From the NCBI GenBank assembly GCA_037447655.1, contig JBBHKE010001869.1, positions 1 to 33,183 on the forward strand: a stretch of 33,183 nt of DNA, written 5' to 3'. The notes beneath the pieces were generated by a model that was given only the letters and a program-made list of their open reading frames with translations, had not been told where the DNA came from and did not search any database. The stretch comes from Zygnema cylindricum. Taxonomy: Eukaryota > Streptophyta > Zygnematophyceae > Zygnematales > Zygnemataceae. This document shows, one piece after another, positions 9,475-20,001 of this stretch (position 1 is its first letter; each line of letters starts with the position of its first letter). The position numbers were made by a program, and so were the translations under genes.

Positions 9475-10121
9475 GAAACTCTTGTCGCAAGTGGAGGCGT
9501 AAATTCGCGGCCGTTCAATCTTGTTGTCGATTATTTTAATTACTCGATTTCAAGAGTTTCAGCAAAAGAACCTGATTCCTTTATGATGGTGACTCAGTCT
9601 TCAAACGGTGAGCTTTCTTTCTGTTCTTTATTGTTTTTCCTTTTGTGTGATCTAGAAGATTCATATGAATCAAGCGTTGGATTTTTGTGCATTGGATACA
9701 ATACTCACACCATAAAGATGACTTCAGAATTTCTAGACTCCATTTTCTCTACTTGCTTACCATTCTAAAGAAAATGAAGAAAAAAACAACTTCACCACCC
9801 ATGTTTTCAAAAAAAGTATCCTTTTAAATGAGAAAGGTTGATTTTTCTGGGCTGAAAAACTCAATAGAACCTTGATAAAAAAAAAGGAAGAAAAACCCAA
9901 AAAGAGGAGGGTATTTACAGCAACCTCACCTCGTACATTTTCTTTTTTCTTCCAGGTGGTCATATTATTGCATATGAATTCCCCAATTATGCATATGTTG
10001 CTGTCCAAAAGGCCTACCAGTACTTCCCCTCAGACCCGATCGAAATACAAATGCACAAGTTTGGAGTGTCAAATCGACCAATACTTTCTTTTACACAAGG
10101 GTATGTGTTTTTATCTCAGGC
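9475..10121 (+). pseudogene. 5'-truncated paralogue of the secreted propeller/PAN gene (exon 1 tail, intron, exon 2)
   Basis: The reading around 9478-9607 (LVASGG, then RPFNLVVDYFNY, then TQSSNG) matches the end of exon 1 of the minus-strand gene at 32780-30053 (LVASGG, KPFSLIVDYFSY, TQSSIG). A donor GTGAGC follows at 9608 and an acceptor CAG ends at 9955; the intron is 348 bp and phase 1, at the same codon as in the intact gene. Exon 2 reads GGHIIAYEFPNYAYVAV and continues with weaker similarity up to SQA near 10121, just before the proline-rich tract begins in the intact copy. Roughly the first 285 residues, including the signal peptide, are missing. Confidence 0.85.
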
Positions 10122-10653
10122 TACGCATAATGATTGGATCATTGATAGTGGTGCCAGTCATCACCTCTCTCCTCGATCTGATTGGTTTACTCATTTAACT
10201 CCTTTACTCTTCCCTATGCATATTCGTTTAGGGACCGATCGAATACTGTTGGCTACTCACTCTGGCCACGTCCGCGTTCCAAATTCCTCGATTGACATCG
10301 AAAATGTCCTTTTAGTACCTGGCTTAACTTGGAATTTATTTTCTGTTCGCGTCGCTATGACTGACGGCATCAAAGCCGAATTTGATGAGGATAGCGTTCA
10401 ATTTTTAAGTAAAGGACAAACATAGCGTAGGTTTTGAAATAGCAAAGGACTCGATGTATTTTTTACAGTCCTATTATCCTAATAATCCCTGTGCATCAAA
10501 TGTTAGCGTCTCTTTTGCTTTAAATGCTTTTGTAGACAACTTCTCCCTCTTGCATTTACGCTATGGGCATTTGAACTGCGCTAGTTTGACTTCTTTGCCA
10601 ACTCTTGTAACCGGAATCAATTTTTTTTCTAACAAAACTACTATTACGCTACA
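10122..10653 (+). mobile_element. Ty1/copia fragment: intact protease domain and start of pre-integrase
   Basis: Directly after paralogue exon 2, and in the same frame, comes a copia-type aspartic protease: DWIIDSGASHH (active site D-S-G-A) followed by a domain-length stretch ending in VLLVPG, LTWNLFSVRV and a TAG at about 10423. Beyond more stops, LHLRYGHLNCASL (10551-10590) is the copia pre-integrase zinc-binding motif. No LTR, gag or catalytic integrase is present. It is a different family from Copia-A and -B, whose protease lines differ. It occupies the place of the proline-rich linker and intron 2 of the intact gene. The fragment edges are estimated from where similarity to the host gene stops. 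Confidence 0.85.
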
Positions 10654-10866
10654 ATGGTTGGATATTGGACCAGTGCGGCAACTGTTGGATCTTTCATGCA
10701 ACCAAGATCGTTAAATGAATGTTTTATGATGTGCAATAGTACGCCCGGATGTTACGGATGGTCGTATCAAGGAAAAGGATGTTACCTTAGAGGTCTCCCG
10801 AATGTGAAACCATTTGTCGACACGACTTCGAATGCTTTTGTCATTTGTCAATATAAATCATTATAA
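10654..10866 (+). pseudogene. PAN/Apple-like C-terminal exon of the truncated paralogue
   Basis: WTSAATVGSFMQPRSLNECF, then further Cys-rich sequence to a TAA at 10864, matches the last exon of the intact gene. Cysteine spacing C-x3-C-x5-C-x9-C-x21-C is identical in the two copies, as are the GKGCYLRGLPN and CQYK blocks. The preserved cysteines suggest decay is recent or that the exon remained under selection after duplication. No acceptor site is obvious at the junction with the copia fragment, and no in-frame path from exon 2 to this exon exists without splicing. Confidence 0.82.
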
Positions 10867-11781
10867 ACGCTGCTTGAGTATTATTGTGAAAACCAAATGG
10901 AAATTTAGTTACTTAAAATGTGCTAAATAATTTTCTACGCTACCATTTTTTTAAGCTTGTAGGAGTTGTGGTTGCAATAAAGTGGTTAGATTTCGGTTAT
11001 AAGGAGGTGGTTCATTGCATTATTTTTTATGCAGTAATTTCATGCTTTCATTCTTTTATTATTTATTTTTTTGGTAGATTCATTGTAGGAGATGGATAGA
11101 AAATAATGACACAAGCTAGTTTGTTATATTTTTTTTGTAGAATGTAGACGTTCTATCATTATTTAAGCTTATTTAGCGAAATTAGTTGTTTTAACGCTTG
11201 ATATTTTGTAGGAAAAAATAGCCCATTTTTAATGGGGAAATTAAATGTGTTATTTTCCAACCAATCGGTTTGGGTAGCTTTTCTAGTTGCAAAAAGGTTC
11301 GCAGTTTATAGAAAATGGAATGTTCTGTGACTATGTAGATGTCAATTTTTCTTTTTTTGACCTTGCAAATGTTATGTTTTTATGTAAGTTTACTGAGGTC
11401 ACTTATTCTAGAAATTTCCACCATGACTTCCTAATTTCGTCTTTTAATATTTCTCTCTCGGCCTGTCACCAAATTTTGCGCACAAATAGTAAGAATAAAA
11501 ATCAGAGCCTTTTTCTCTCATACCAGTTTTATACGAAAGAGAGGGAATGGGAAATAAAGGAAGAGGCGCGGCGGCGTAGGAGACTTTTCCAAAGACCCAA
11601 AACTGACATTGGAGGCCTAAAACCCCTAAAAGGTTTTTCTTACATGGACGCAACTGGCCAGAAGTAAAGTGCTCTTAGTATGACTTATCACCATTATGTC
11701 CCTTATGCGTTTTCATGCGTCATTGGCTTAATAGTTGTGACCACTTGCTTTCAAAAGTCTGTGACTATGCCCCCAACTTTG
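10867..11781. other. No gene recognised
   Basis: AT-rich DNA with long T-runs after the PAN exon. An open frame at 11287-11667 shows no family motif and uneven composition, so I do not call it a gene. Confidence 0.45.
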
Positions 11782-11935
11782 GCATATATTGCATTATTTG
11801 TCCCTGTTTGGACACCTCGAGGGGTAATTAACGATCTTTTATCTTTTAGCATATATGGCATCGTTTGTCTCCATCTAAACACCTAGAGTAGTTATCGATC
11901 TTTTTACATCTAATATATGTTATCATACTCCTATC
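11782..11935 (+). repeat. Diverged tandem repeat, period about 67 bp
   Basis: GCATATATTGCATTATTTGT at 11782 recurs as GCATATATGGCATCGTTTGT at 11849, each followed by a variant of GGACACCT or AAACACCT and CGATCTTTT. A third partial copy starts near 11911. 11936-12059, up to the Copia-B LTR, shows nothing recognisable. Confidence 0.65.
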
Positions 11936-12059
11936 GGGTTTTTTTTTTCAGATTGTTTTCGAGATCCTCTATTTTGACTCCAATACCACCTTAACTGCAG
12001 GGTGAGTTTGAAGTTTAAGTCTTCAGTGATACTTACATTTAGATTTATTTCCTTATTTA

Positions 12060-12517
12060 TGTTGAACACCCTAAAGCATTCTACCTGTGTTGTTCTCACA
12101 CTATATTTAGAGTCCTATTTGCTAAGCTATAAGTCTAGTACTTTGGTTTAGCATTCTGTACTTTACTTTGTGGAATGTACATACCATTATTAGGATTGAT
12201 GATTCTTGCATAGGAATTTTTTTGACATAGATTACTTATACCGCAACTTGTTGTACCTTTCTAAGTTACGCTCTAGATTAGATGTACCTTTTAGAGCCTT
12301 TTCGGCTACTCTTTACTTCGTCTTACTATAAGACTCTCTTGTGTCGTCATGTAAATTAACTAAATCAATAAGACACTCAAACAACAAACCTCTCACTTTT
12401 TTCTTTGTTTGTCGTTACTCTTTTCTTGTCTTTTATATCTCGGCCTCTTCACTTTCGACGTATCTTGATCTTTTGTCATAATAGTCTTTTTGGCCTTTCA
12501 TGGCCTTACATTGAATA
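12060..12517 (+). repeat. 5' LTR of Copia-B
   Basis: 458 bp from TGTTGAACACC to TTGAATA, similar throughout to the Copia-A LTRs (shared TTTAGAGTCCTA, GGTTTAGCATTCTGTACTTT and CTTTTCGGCTAC blocks). It also has TG...TA ends. Confidence 0.93.
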
Positions 12518-12531
12518 GGTTATGGGCCTAG
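12518..12531 (+). other. Primer-binding site of Copia-B (initiator tRNA-Met anticodon-arm type)
   Basis: GGTTATGGGCC follows the LTR without a gap, exactly as in Copia-A. The enclosed ATG (12522-12524) is out of frame with gag here too. Confidence 0.7.
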
Positions 12532-12541
12532 CCCTTCATCT

Positions 12542-13284
12542 GTCTCAAACTCTGTGCCAAAATTTCAAGGCAAAAATCTATATGAATGTAAGTTCCAAAT
12601 CCAGCATTTGTTTTCTTTCGAAAAAAATTGGGGACACATTAATGGCACTGTCACGTTGGCTGTCCTTCCTGTCGCCACTGCTAACACTTTTGTTGCCGCT
12701 CAAGCAGTTGTCGCTTCATGGGAAGAGAAAAATTTTGTCGCGCTATCTCGTCTTATCCTTACCTTCGAGGGCCAGATTGCAAATTGGATTCGCGACGCCA
12801 CAACTTCTCATGAGGCGTGGTTGACTTTGTGTCGCGCCTACGAAACCGACATTTGGCCACATCGTTTAGCGCTACGTCGACTATTCAACGGCGCTCAAAA
12901 AGAGAAATCCGAATCTATGGTTGTCTTTATTCAACGAATTCAATCATTGGCTCGACGACTTAAATGCATTAATTACACCGTCACCCATGAAGATCTTATA
13001 AGTACTATTTTGGGTGGATTATCTCTCTCTTTTGACTCTTTTGCAAGTAAGGTCAATACTGATGCGTCCACGGTCACTTTGGAAGATCTCACTTATCGTT
13101 TGTTACACGACGCGCTTAAACCTTAAAAAACCTGTCGTTTCTAATGATGGTTCTGCGTTTATTATCTCTTCCCCCAAGAAACCTCTAATGGTTGCAGGAT
13201 CTCAACATTTTTGCAAATATTGCAAAGAACGTGATCACGTCATCGACGCGTGCCTTGTATTGGCTGAAAAACAAGAAAAGGACC
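12542..13284 (+). pseudogene. gag: Copia-B gag pseudogene
   Basis: The frame from about 12545 reads the capsid-like region (PKFQGKNLYECKFQIQHLFS, SHEAWLTLCRAYE, FIQRIQSLARRLKC, LISTILGGL) without a stop to 13124. A 1-2 base indel near 13110 (LLHDA instead of LLHEET) then shifts the frame. The continuation in another frame has an intact zinc knuckle, CKYCKERDHVIDAC (CX2CX4HX4C), near 13212-13255. Here Copia-B is better preserved than Copia-A: it lacks the 8-bp duplication and the stop in the knuckle. The gene is cut at 13285 by the gypsy insertion and resumes after 20980. Confidence 0.9.
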
Positions 13285-13289
13285 GTACG

Positions 13290-14265
13290 TCTAATAAGAT
13301 CTCCTAGCTTTCAGAAAATCCCATTACTATAACCAATTTCAACCACATATTCCACACATTCGAAAATTACACATTCACATTGGAAAGCACTCAAATAAAG
13401 AAATAAACTTTAAATTAGAAGAAGCTTCTGTCCACATAACATTAGCTTGGACTATTACCCTCGTGGCTCAACCCTTCTTATTAAAGTATTTCCACTGCTC
13501 ACCAGTCTTAGATAATTCTATCTCTTAACTACTAAAACACTACTTAGTTTGTAAGAGATTTCAGTGCAAAAATGCCATTGCTCGAATTTGATATTATTCG
13601 CTCAAGACCAAGATCAGTCAGAATTTCCACAAGCTTTTCCAAAGGAAAAGATCTCCATGCTCCTCCTAGACTTCACTATTTATCCATCGTCGCCCTGGAC
13701 TCGCCAGGCTAGAGTCAACGCTCCGTTGAACAGTTTTACTTGGGCCAATCATTGATCAACAATGACTCAGACTGACCAATGCAAAAACGTGTGAAATCTT
13801 TTACTAACTACGTAGCATTTCCAAACGAATCAAACTCTACTTTTCACTACGTAACATTTACGTGCAAAAGTGCTCGCCAAACCAAACGCGACTTTGCGTG
13901 AACGTGCGTCGCAAATTTCGCACAAAAAACTTCCTACGAAATTCCATAAAGTAAAGTGACGTTTTGTACTAAAAATTGTACGAAACAACCATCGTGAGTA
14001 CCAAACGAATTATTAATTTCGTTTCGTACTTTATAAACGTTCGCCTTAAATTTCGCAGCTAGTTTGACCCTTAACTCGTAACAATGAACACCCATTCGTT
14101 ACTTTGACCTCGTGGTGTTGCCTAATTACACCAATCACTATATCTTTTAAAATACAACTCCCAATTGTGCGATTCTTTCGCGGACGTCTATCAAATTCAA
14201 AAATCTATAATCGTAACACTTAAATACCCATTTATGAACAAGTTTGATCCACTATTACTGTTACA
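13290..14265 (-). repeat. Left LTR of the gypsy element (3' LTR in element orientation)
   Basis: 976 bp, clearly similar over its whole length to 20002-20975, with scattered substitutions and small indels. Its left end is TCTAATAAG where the partner has TGTAATAGG, a mutated terminus. It ends CTGTTACA and is followed by GTACG. Confidence 0.93.
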
Positions 14266-14369
14266 GTACGGCAGGGGGATCGCGAGGACTTCCTACACCA
14301 AATCCAAATCCAAAGTCCTTGTTGTATCCCTACGCCTACCCACCGCCACCTGTAACTAATACTGTTACA
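14266..14369 (+). repeat. Extra copy of the Copia-B target flank plus an LTR-end scrap inside the gypsy element
   Basis: GTACG (14266-14270) and about 82 bases up to CACCGCCACCTG (to 14352) repeat 20976-21061, which is genuine Copia-B sequence to the right of the insertion. Then about 16 bases ending TACTGTTACA match the last bases of the LTR, followed at once by the polypurine tract. A simple insertion would have no target DNA between LTR and interior. Confidence 0.9.
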
Positions 14370-14384
14370 TCATCCCCTCCTTAT
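14370..14384 (-). other. Polypurine tract of the gypsy element
   Basis: On the minus strand AAGGAGGGGATGA is followed directly by TGTAACAG, the start of the 3' LTR in element orientation. Only the short LTR scrap remains at this spot; the full LTR is displaced to the left. Confidence 0.75.
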
Positions 14385-14418
14385 ATTTATCTGATCTCAG
14401 TTAAAACACATTTCATTC

Positions 14419-15690
14419 TCAAGACGGGACTTCTATATTATTATCCCTCGAATACCTTTGTAAAAACTCAAATTTTTTATTTTCCAAAGTTAACTCATTT
14501 TCTGGCCTTCCTAGATATGGCACTTGCCAGTACATAGTATTGCCGACCTTAAACCGTTGACCAACCCAATCTATTACCCATCTGTGGACCTCAGGTTCTA
14601 TAGTTATTGAGGGATCCAATTCCAATTCTCTTTTAGTTGGTCGAAGATTTGATGGATTCAACTGAGTGATGTATATCACTGGATGATTTTTTTTTGGAGT
14701 TGGAAAGTCCAATTTGGCAGCTATTGACGATATCATCTCGATTACACTAAATGATCCGATATACCTAGGAGCAAATTTCCATGTAGGATCCGATTTTCCC
14801 TCCATCTTACACTTGTAATCAGTTGTTGAAAGCCAAACCTTGTCACCTGTGCTTACCACACAATCACCCCGTTGACGGTTAGCATTTAATTCTTGCCTTC
14901 TTTTGCCTCCACTAATGCATCCCGGACTGTTTTCCAAAGTGTTTGAATGTATTCCCAAAATTCCGTTCAAGAACCCCTATTCTCTTGAGTGAACTTTGTT
15001 AATAAGTCTAATGCTTCTCTCGGTTGGTATCCGTATGCAACTTCAAACGGTGAGAATCCTGTACTAGCATGTTTACATGAATTGTATGCAAATTATTGTT
15101 AATGGTAGTTTAGATTCCCATGTGTTTTGAACTCCACTGGAAATAGTCCTAAGCATTTCTTCCAGTGTACTGTTCATCCTTTGTGTTTGTCCATCTGTCT
15201 GTAGATGATAAGAGGTACTCATTTTTAATTCAGTGCCTAGATTTTGCTACAATTTTTTCCAAATTACAAACGTAAATTTAGAATCCCTATCACTGACTAT
15301 CGACAAAGGGACTCCATGATGTCTGACCATGTTGTCAAAATATAACTTTTTAACATCTACAACTGAATGAGTAGTTTTCCAAGGGATAAAGATTGTCATT
15401 TTACTGAACCTATTGACTACGACCATGATACTTTCATTTGTTTTAGATGTAGCTGGCAATCTAACAATAAAATCCATACTCACATATTCCCATGGTCTTT
15501 CGGGGATATCTAAGGGCTTTAAGAGACCTTTAGGTTTCTGGTTACTAGGTTTACACTGTTGGCAAGGGACACAACTTTCAACGTGTTTCGACACATCTTT
15601 TGCCATCCTGGGCCAAAACAATCCACCCTGTAACCGACTAAGAGTTTTATCTCAACCTAGATGTCCTAAATGCTAATGGGCTTCCTGTAA
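14419..15690 (-). pseudogene. pol: Gypsy integrase pseudogene with chromodomain-like C-terminus
   Basis: Integrase inserts the DNA copy; the C-terminal module in chromoviruses guides it to chromatin. Seen in order: HLGH and CVPCQQC of the zinc-binding part, MDFIVRLP with the first Asp (near 15465), IVSDRDSKF with the second Asp (near 15280), then TDGQTQRMN near 15190, where the catalytic Glu of the usual DGQTERVN is Gln. Further on are GDKVWLST, PRYIGSFSVIE and a proline-anchored stretch resembling the GPY/F module, then EVHRWVIDW and YWQVPYLG, similar to a degenerate chromodomain. Stops and frameshifts separate the parts (15000-15245). Confidence 0.85.
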
Positions 15691-15878
15691 AAGTTGTTTT
15701 TTTAAGTCTCCCATTTCAAAAATGCATAATCTATCCCTTTTTTGCAAATACACAAAACCATCTTCAATTCTAAAGTTTTTGACATGCCTCTTATTCAATG
15801 GGTCAGAATTCCCTTCCAAATATTCTTGTAAATCACAGCAAAATATGGATCTTTCTCATAACCAGTTCTAACAGCATC

Positions 15879-17290
15879 TTAAAACAATTCATCCCAAACC
15901 ATCACACTTATTTCAAAACATCTACTTAAAGGATATGCGACTACGTTTGTCTTTCCAAGAATATGTTTGAAATTAAATTTGAAATATGATAATTTCTGCA
16001 TCCACCTAACATGTCTGCCAGTTATATTTTGTGCATCACTTAATATTTGTAGATAGGAGAGTGCCATATTATCACAGTGAACTATATATTCTTTATTATG
16101 CAAATAACAACGCCATTTCACCAATGCATGAACACTTGCAAGTAATTCTTTTTCCTGTGTTGGATAGTTCTTTTCAGTATCATTGAATTTCCTAGACTCA
16201 AAAGCAATAGGATGAAAATGTTTGCCGACTTTTTGACTTATGACTGCACCTAGACCTTTATCAAATGCATTAGTAGTGATCAGAATTTCAAATTCCCTTA
16301 CAGGATCAGGATAACCAGTGTACGGGCAAAGGATAACTTCCCTTTTATTTCCTCGGAAGCTCTCTCTTTTGATCGGCTCCGCACACAAACGTCACGTTCT
16401 TTCGAAGTAAATCCGTCAATGGTGCAGCGATCATACTGAAGTTCCTGATAAATTTCCTATAATAAGTAGCCAATCCCAAAAATGATCTAACTCTTGTGAC
16501 ATTAGTGGGTTGCTTCCAATTTTGTATTGTAGTAATTTTGGATAGATATGTTTTAACACCTTCCCCACTAACTAAATGTCTCAAAAAAAATTGTTCACTT
16601 TTAAGAAAGCTTGATTTTGACAATTTCCCATATAACTTTCTTTCCCTTAACCTTTCTAACACTTTCCTTAAATGAATTACATGTTGTTCTTTAGATTCGC
16701 TGTAAATTAAAATATCATCTTTAAACACCAACAAACTCATCTATATAATCTGAAATATGTTTGGTTCATCAACCTTTGATAAGTAGGTAGTGCATTCGTC
16801 AAACCAAATGGCATTGCTATCTATTAAAAATGACCGACTCTAGTTCTAAAAGCAGTTTTATCAACATCTTCGGTTCTAATTGGCACCTGATGAAAGCCAC
16901 TACGCAGATTAATCATAAAAAATAATTTAGCACCTTTCAAACGATCTATCAATTTAAAAATCAAAGGTAATGGATACTTATCCTTCACCGTAATCTTGTT
17001 CAGACTACGATAGTCGACACACATTCTCAACGTTCCGTCCTTCTTTTTGACGAAGAGAACTGGGGCTCCTTACAGTGATTTGCTGGGCTGAATATGTCCT
17101 TTCTTCAAAAGCTCTTTGATATGTTTCTTTAACTCCTCCTGCTCTAAGAAACTGTGCTTATAAATACCTGTGACAAGAGGATTACATCCAGGTTCAAGGT
17201 TAATAACATGTTCCACATCTCGGGAAGGTGGTCTTTCTAAGGGTAAATCACTTGAGAAAACATCTTGAAATTCAAAAATCAAATCTTTAA
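15879..17290 (-). pseudogene. pol: Gypsy reverse transcriptase and RNase H pseudogene
   Basis: Read on the minus strand: VFSSDLPLERPPSRDVEH near 17250, [20 protein letters not shown] near 17020, [19 protein letters not shown] near 16900, FKDDILIYS near 16720, [20 protein letters not shown] near 16480, then RNase H (FDKGLGAVISQ, FESRKFNDTEKNYPTQEKEL, HCDN, ending HILGKTNVVAYPLSR). Two active-site problems are visible: the first catalytic Asp of the usual KIDLRSG is Asn (MINLRSG), and the Y-x-DD box reads FKDD. Frame breaks occur near 17060, 16800 and 16380. It is non-functional as it stands. 15691-15878 and 17291-17739 are decayed linker. Confidence 0.9.
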
Positions 17291-17739
17291 CAACAGAATC
17301 AGAACTATTTATATCAATTACAAAATAAGATCTTTGTTTTTTAAGATTTTTAGTCGTGTTTGATTTAGAAATAACATCAATGTTAGTGTTTTCTCCCCCC
17401 CGTTCATCATAACTGCCTCAGTTACTAATAACAAGACAACATGATTTGTTTTATCTTTTAAATGCTTTTTAAATTGTTTAGCAAAATTCAAACCCTCCAC
17501 TCCCAATTTGGTTATTTTATTTATATGGTTCCTATGCAATTCTTCGAAGGTAATGCTTACAAAACCTTTCAACCGTTTTCAGAATTCACTCTCAAGATGT
17601 TAGTTTCCCAACTAATTTGAGGGTTATGTTCAATTAACCAAGGCTTTCCCACTATTAGCTCCTCACTACCCAAATTCATTATTTTACACACAACTTTCAT
17701 TTTATGACCTTGGATATCAACTTCTATTGTGTTAGTTTG

Positions 17740-18066
17740 TTAATCTAATGTGGACTTATTACCATTTGCCACCTGAACATGCAAAGGTTTTTCACATATG
17801 ACCGTAGGACTTTTGTTTTCCTTTACAAACTTATGTGAAATAAAATAATGTGTAGCACCTGAATCTACCATAACTCTCAATGGTTTCCCTTCCACTAAAG
17901 ACGCGAATCTGATCAAACTATATTTGGTGTCTTCTTTACTTAACTGTCCTAACAAAGGTCTTTTGTTAAGAGTTTCATCAGAAGGATTGTTCAAACTATG
18001 GAGTGTAGTTAGCATCATAATAAATTCAGCTATCCTAGCTATTCCATTCATTAGCATGCCCTCCAA
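17740..18066 (-). pseudogene. pol: Gypsy aspartic protease pseudogene
   Basis: VMVDSGATHYFIS near 17865 is the aspartic protease active site (DSGA), preceded by FASLVEGKPLRV and followed by PLHVQVANG, the usual arrangement in Ty3/gypsy protease. The domain would cleave the gag-pol polyprotein. The frame ends just after, in a TAA (GNKSTLD then stop at 17740), and the rest of the domain to the RT lies in other frames. Confidence 0.85.
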
Positions 18067-18279
18067 AGTTAACTCCTTAACCTCTGGTTCTCATTGACTC
18101 AACTGAAGACTTTCAGCTAGTCCTTTTGTTTCCCACCTCTTGTGCTTCATGCTCAGCTAGGTATAATGCAATATCTTCCTAAAGACATTCATTGACATCA
18201 ACTGTTTTAAGAGATCCCTTATGTGTACTGTCCTTAGGGTAATGATCTGGGCCTTCGCTTTAAAAACAAGTGACTTTTT

Positions 18280-18970
18280 TTTTCAGTTTTGTGCACTCTC
18301 TGCTGAAATGTCCCTCCTCTTAACATTTATAACAATTAATTTTCTTCAACTGTGCACACTAAAATGTTCTATGACCCCTTTTTTGACAGACACTATATGT
18401 CGGCATGGTAAGATTACGTTTTTTAGTATTAATGCTTGGTTTAGGACTCTTAGTGTATCCCCCTCTATCATTAAATTTGTTTCTTGCATTAACACTCTGT
18501 CCACCTCTCTATTTTTCCCCTGAAGATATTCTGCCTATTCACCAGACCCGCATTCAGACCCTCTTTCACAAACTTCTCCCCGCCCCACTCTGATACTTCA
18601 TTCAAATTACCCCTGAGTGATCGAGTTTCTCGATTATACCCCAACCGATCCTCTAATTCCAAAGACTTATCTTGTAATTCTTTCAAATTATTAAATTTTT
18701 GATGTTTCATTTCTGATTTCAGTATGGAATTCAGATAGTTCAAGAAATGTAACTTTGTCATTTCATCAATCAAACCTATGACATGAATGCTAGAGTGTAA
18801 TACCAAGTCTGAGCATCGCCTTTCAAACAGCTAACAGCAAAAGAAGTGTAATCATCAAGATCACAATTCCTAGATTCCAAATAATACTCCATATGAAAAA
18901 ACGAAGCATCCAACTCATCAATCTTCTTACCATCAAAGGATGGTGTTTCACAGATAGACAATTTCATATC
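18280..18970 (-). pseudogene. gag: Gypsy gag pseudogene
   Basis: FDGKKIDELDASFFHMEYYL and LKGDAQTWYYTL (18967-18790) match the retrotransposon gag pattern. A frameshift near 18790 moves the continuation (FLNYLNSILKSEMKHQKFNN and onward) into another frame to 18489. A CX2CX4HX4C zinc knuckle can be read at 18334-18293 on the minus strand, with a TAA stop between its second Cys and its His. The upstream start is uncertain. Confidence 0.8.
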
Positions 18971-19982
18971 TCTTATCTTCTTAGGTCTATCGTGATCATC
19001 TTCCCTAAAGCTGGCATTCTTTTTACTACTCTCACCTTTTTGGTCATTAACATCATTTATGGAGTGAATTAGATTAATTCATTCATCCAATTTCATTGAA
19101 TCATTCCCATTTCCTTAACATCTTTCAATTCACTCTTCAATTCAAAAATTGTTTCATCTACACAAGCAGCACGACTATTAAATATTTTCACCAATTTCAC
19201 ACTACGCTTCTTCAACACATTCAACACATTCTCTATTTCACGTTTACATGCAGAATATGCCATTATCACACAATAAAATCAAGCAATAAGAAAGGTAGTT
19301 TACAATTATCCAAAAGAGTTTGCAGGAGATTTGAAGTCCTCAAATTTTTTCAATCCAAGACTTCCTTTCCTTAACAAATCCTTGGAAAGATATCAAAATC
19401 TGAAAAATAAAATAAACATTAAAAGAAAGTTAGTGAAAATTAAATTTTCCCAAACATTGAAACGGAAAGGTAAAAAGTTTCCCCACAAATTTTGCAACAG
19501 CAAAATTGAAAGCAATCAAAGGTAATAGTTTAGGGTTTGAAAAGTTTTATGTCATTTCTGGACTCCGTTGCTCTTAAAAAAGCAAAGTGCTCCACTTTTT
19601 TTCTCCTCCATTAGCAAATTTCCCATTTCCCACTACATCAGGATCTTTTACTCTCTAATCCTCACATCCTCACCCTTCATGGCTTCAAGCCCTCCCTCTA
19701 CACATGAATCATTGTTAGGAGAAGGCAAGGTTTGGCCTCTAGGTAATTGGAGTGAGCTTCAACGGTGGCTACACTCCCCACCCCACCTTACTCCCCACCC
19801 CACCTTAGTCATGAGGACCTAAGCACGCCCCACATTAACCAGTGGTCGCTGGCAGTGTAGTCACTTAGTTTCCCTCCAATCCCCTACCACTTCACATTGT
19901 GGTTCCACCGACACAGGTCAGAGCACCCTCACCGGTCACGGCAGTCGATTTTCGGGTGAGCAAGCATCTCCTTGGTTTCTAA
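18971..19982 (-). other. Leader of the gypsy element between PBS and gag
   Basis: About 1 kb between the primer-binding site and the first recognisable gag codons. It contains only short open frames without motifs and a local duplication, CTCCCCACCCCACCTTA, near 19770-19805. It probably includes the decayed gag start. Confidence 0.6.
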
Positions 19983-19999
19983 CCAAAGCTTTGATACCA
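19983..19999 (-). other. Primer-binding site of the gypsy element
   Basis: On the minus strand TGGTATCAAAGCTTTGG lies two bases after the LTR end. TGGTATCA is the complement of a tRNA 3' end carrying CCA and resembles the common initiator tRNA-Met site (TGGTATCAGAGC). This conventional site contrasts with the copia elements of the window. Confidence 0.8.
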
Positions 20000-20001
20000 T
20001 A

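Noticed and set aside
11287-11667. 126-codon open frame in the non-coding stretch before Copia-B
   Set aside because: No recognisable motif, an AT-rich biased first half, a basic run in the second half, and no second copy in the window to compare with.
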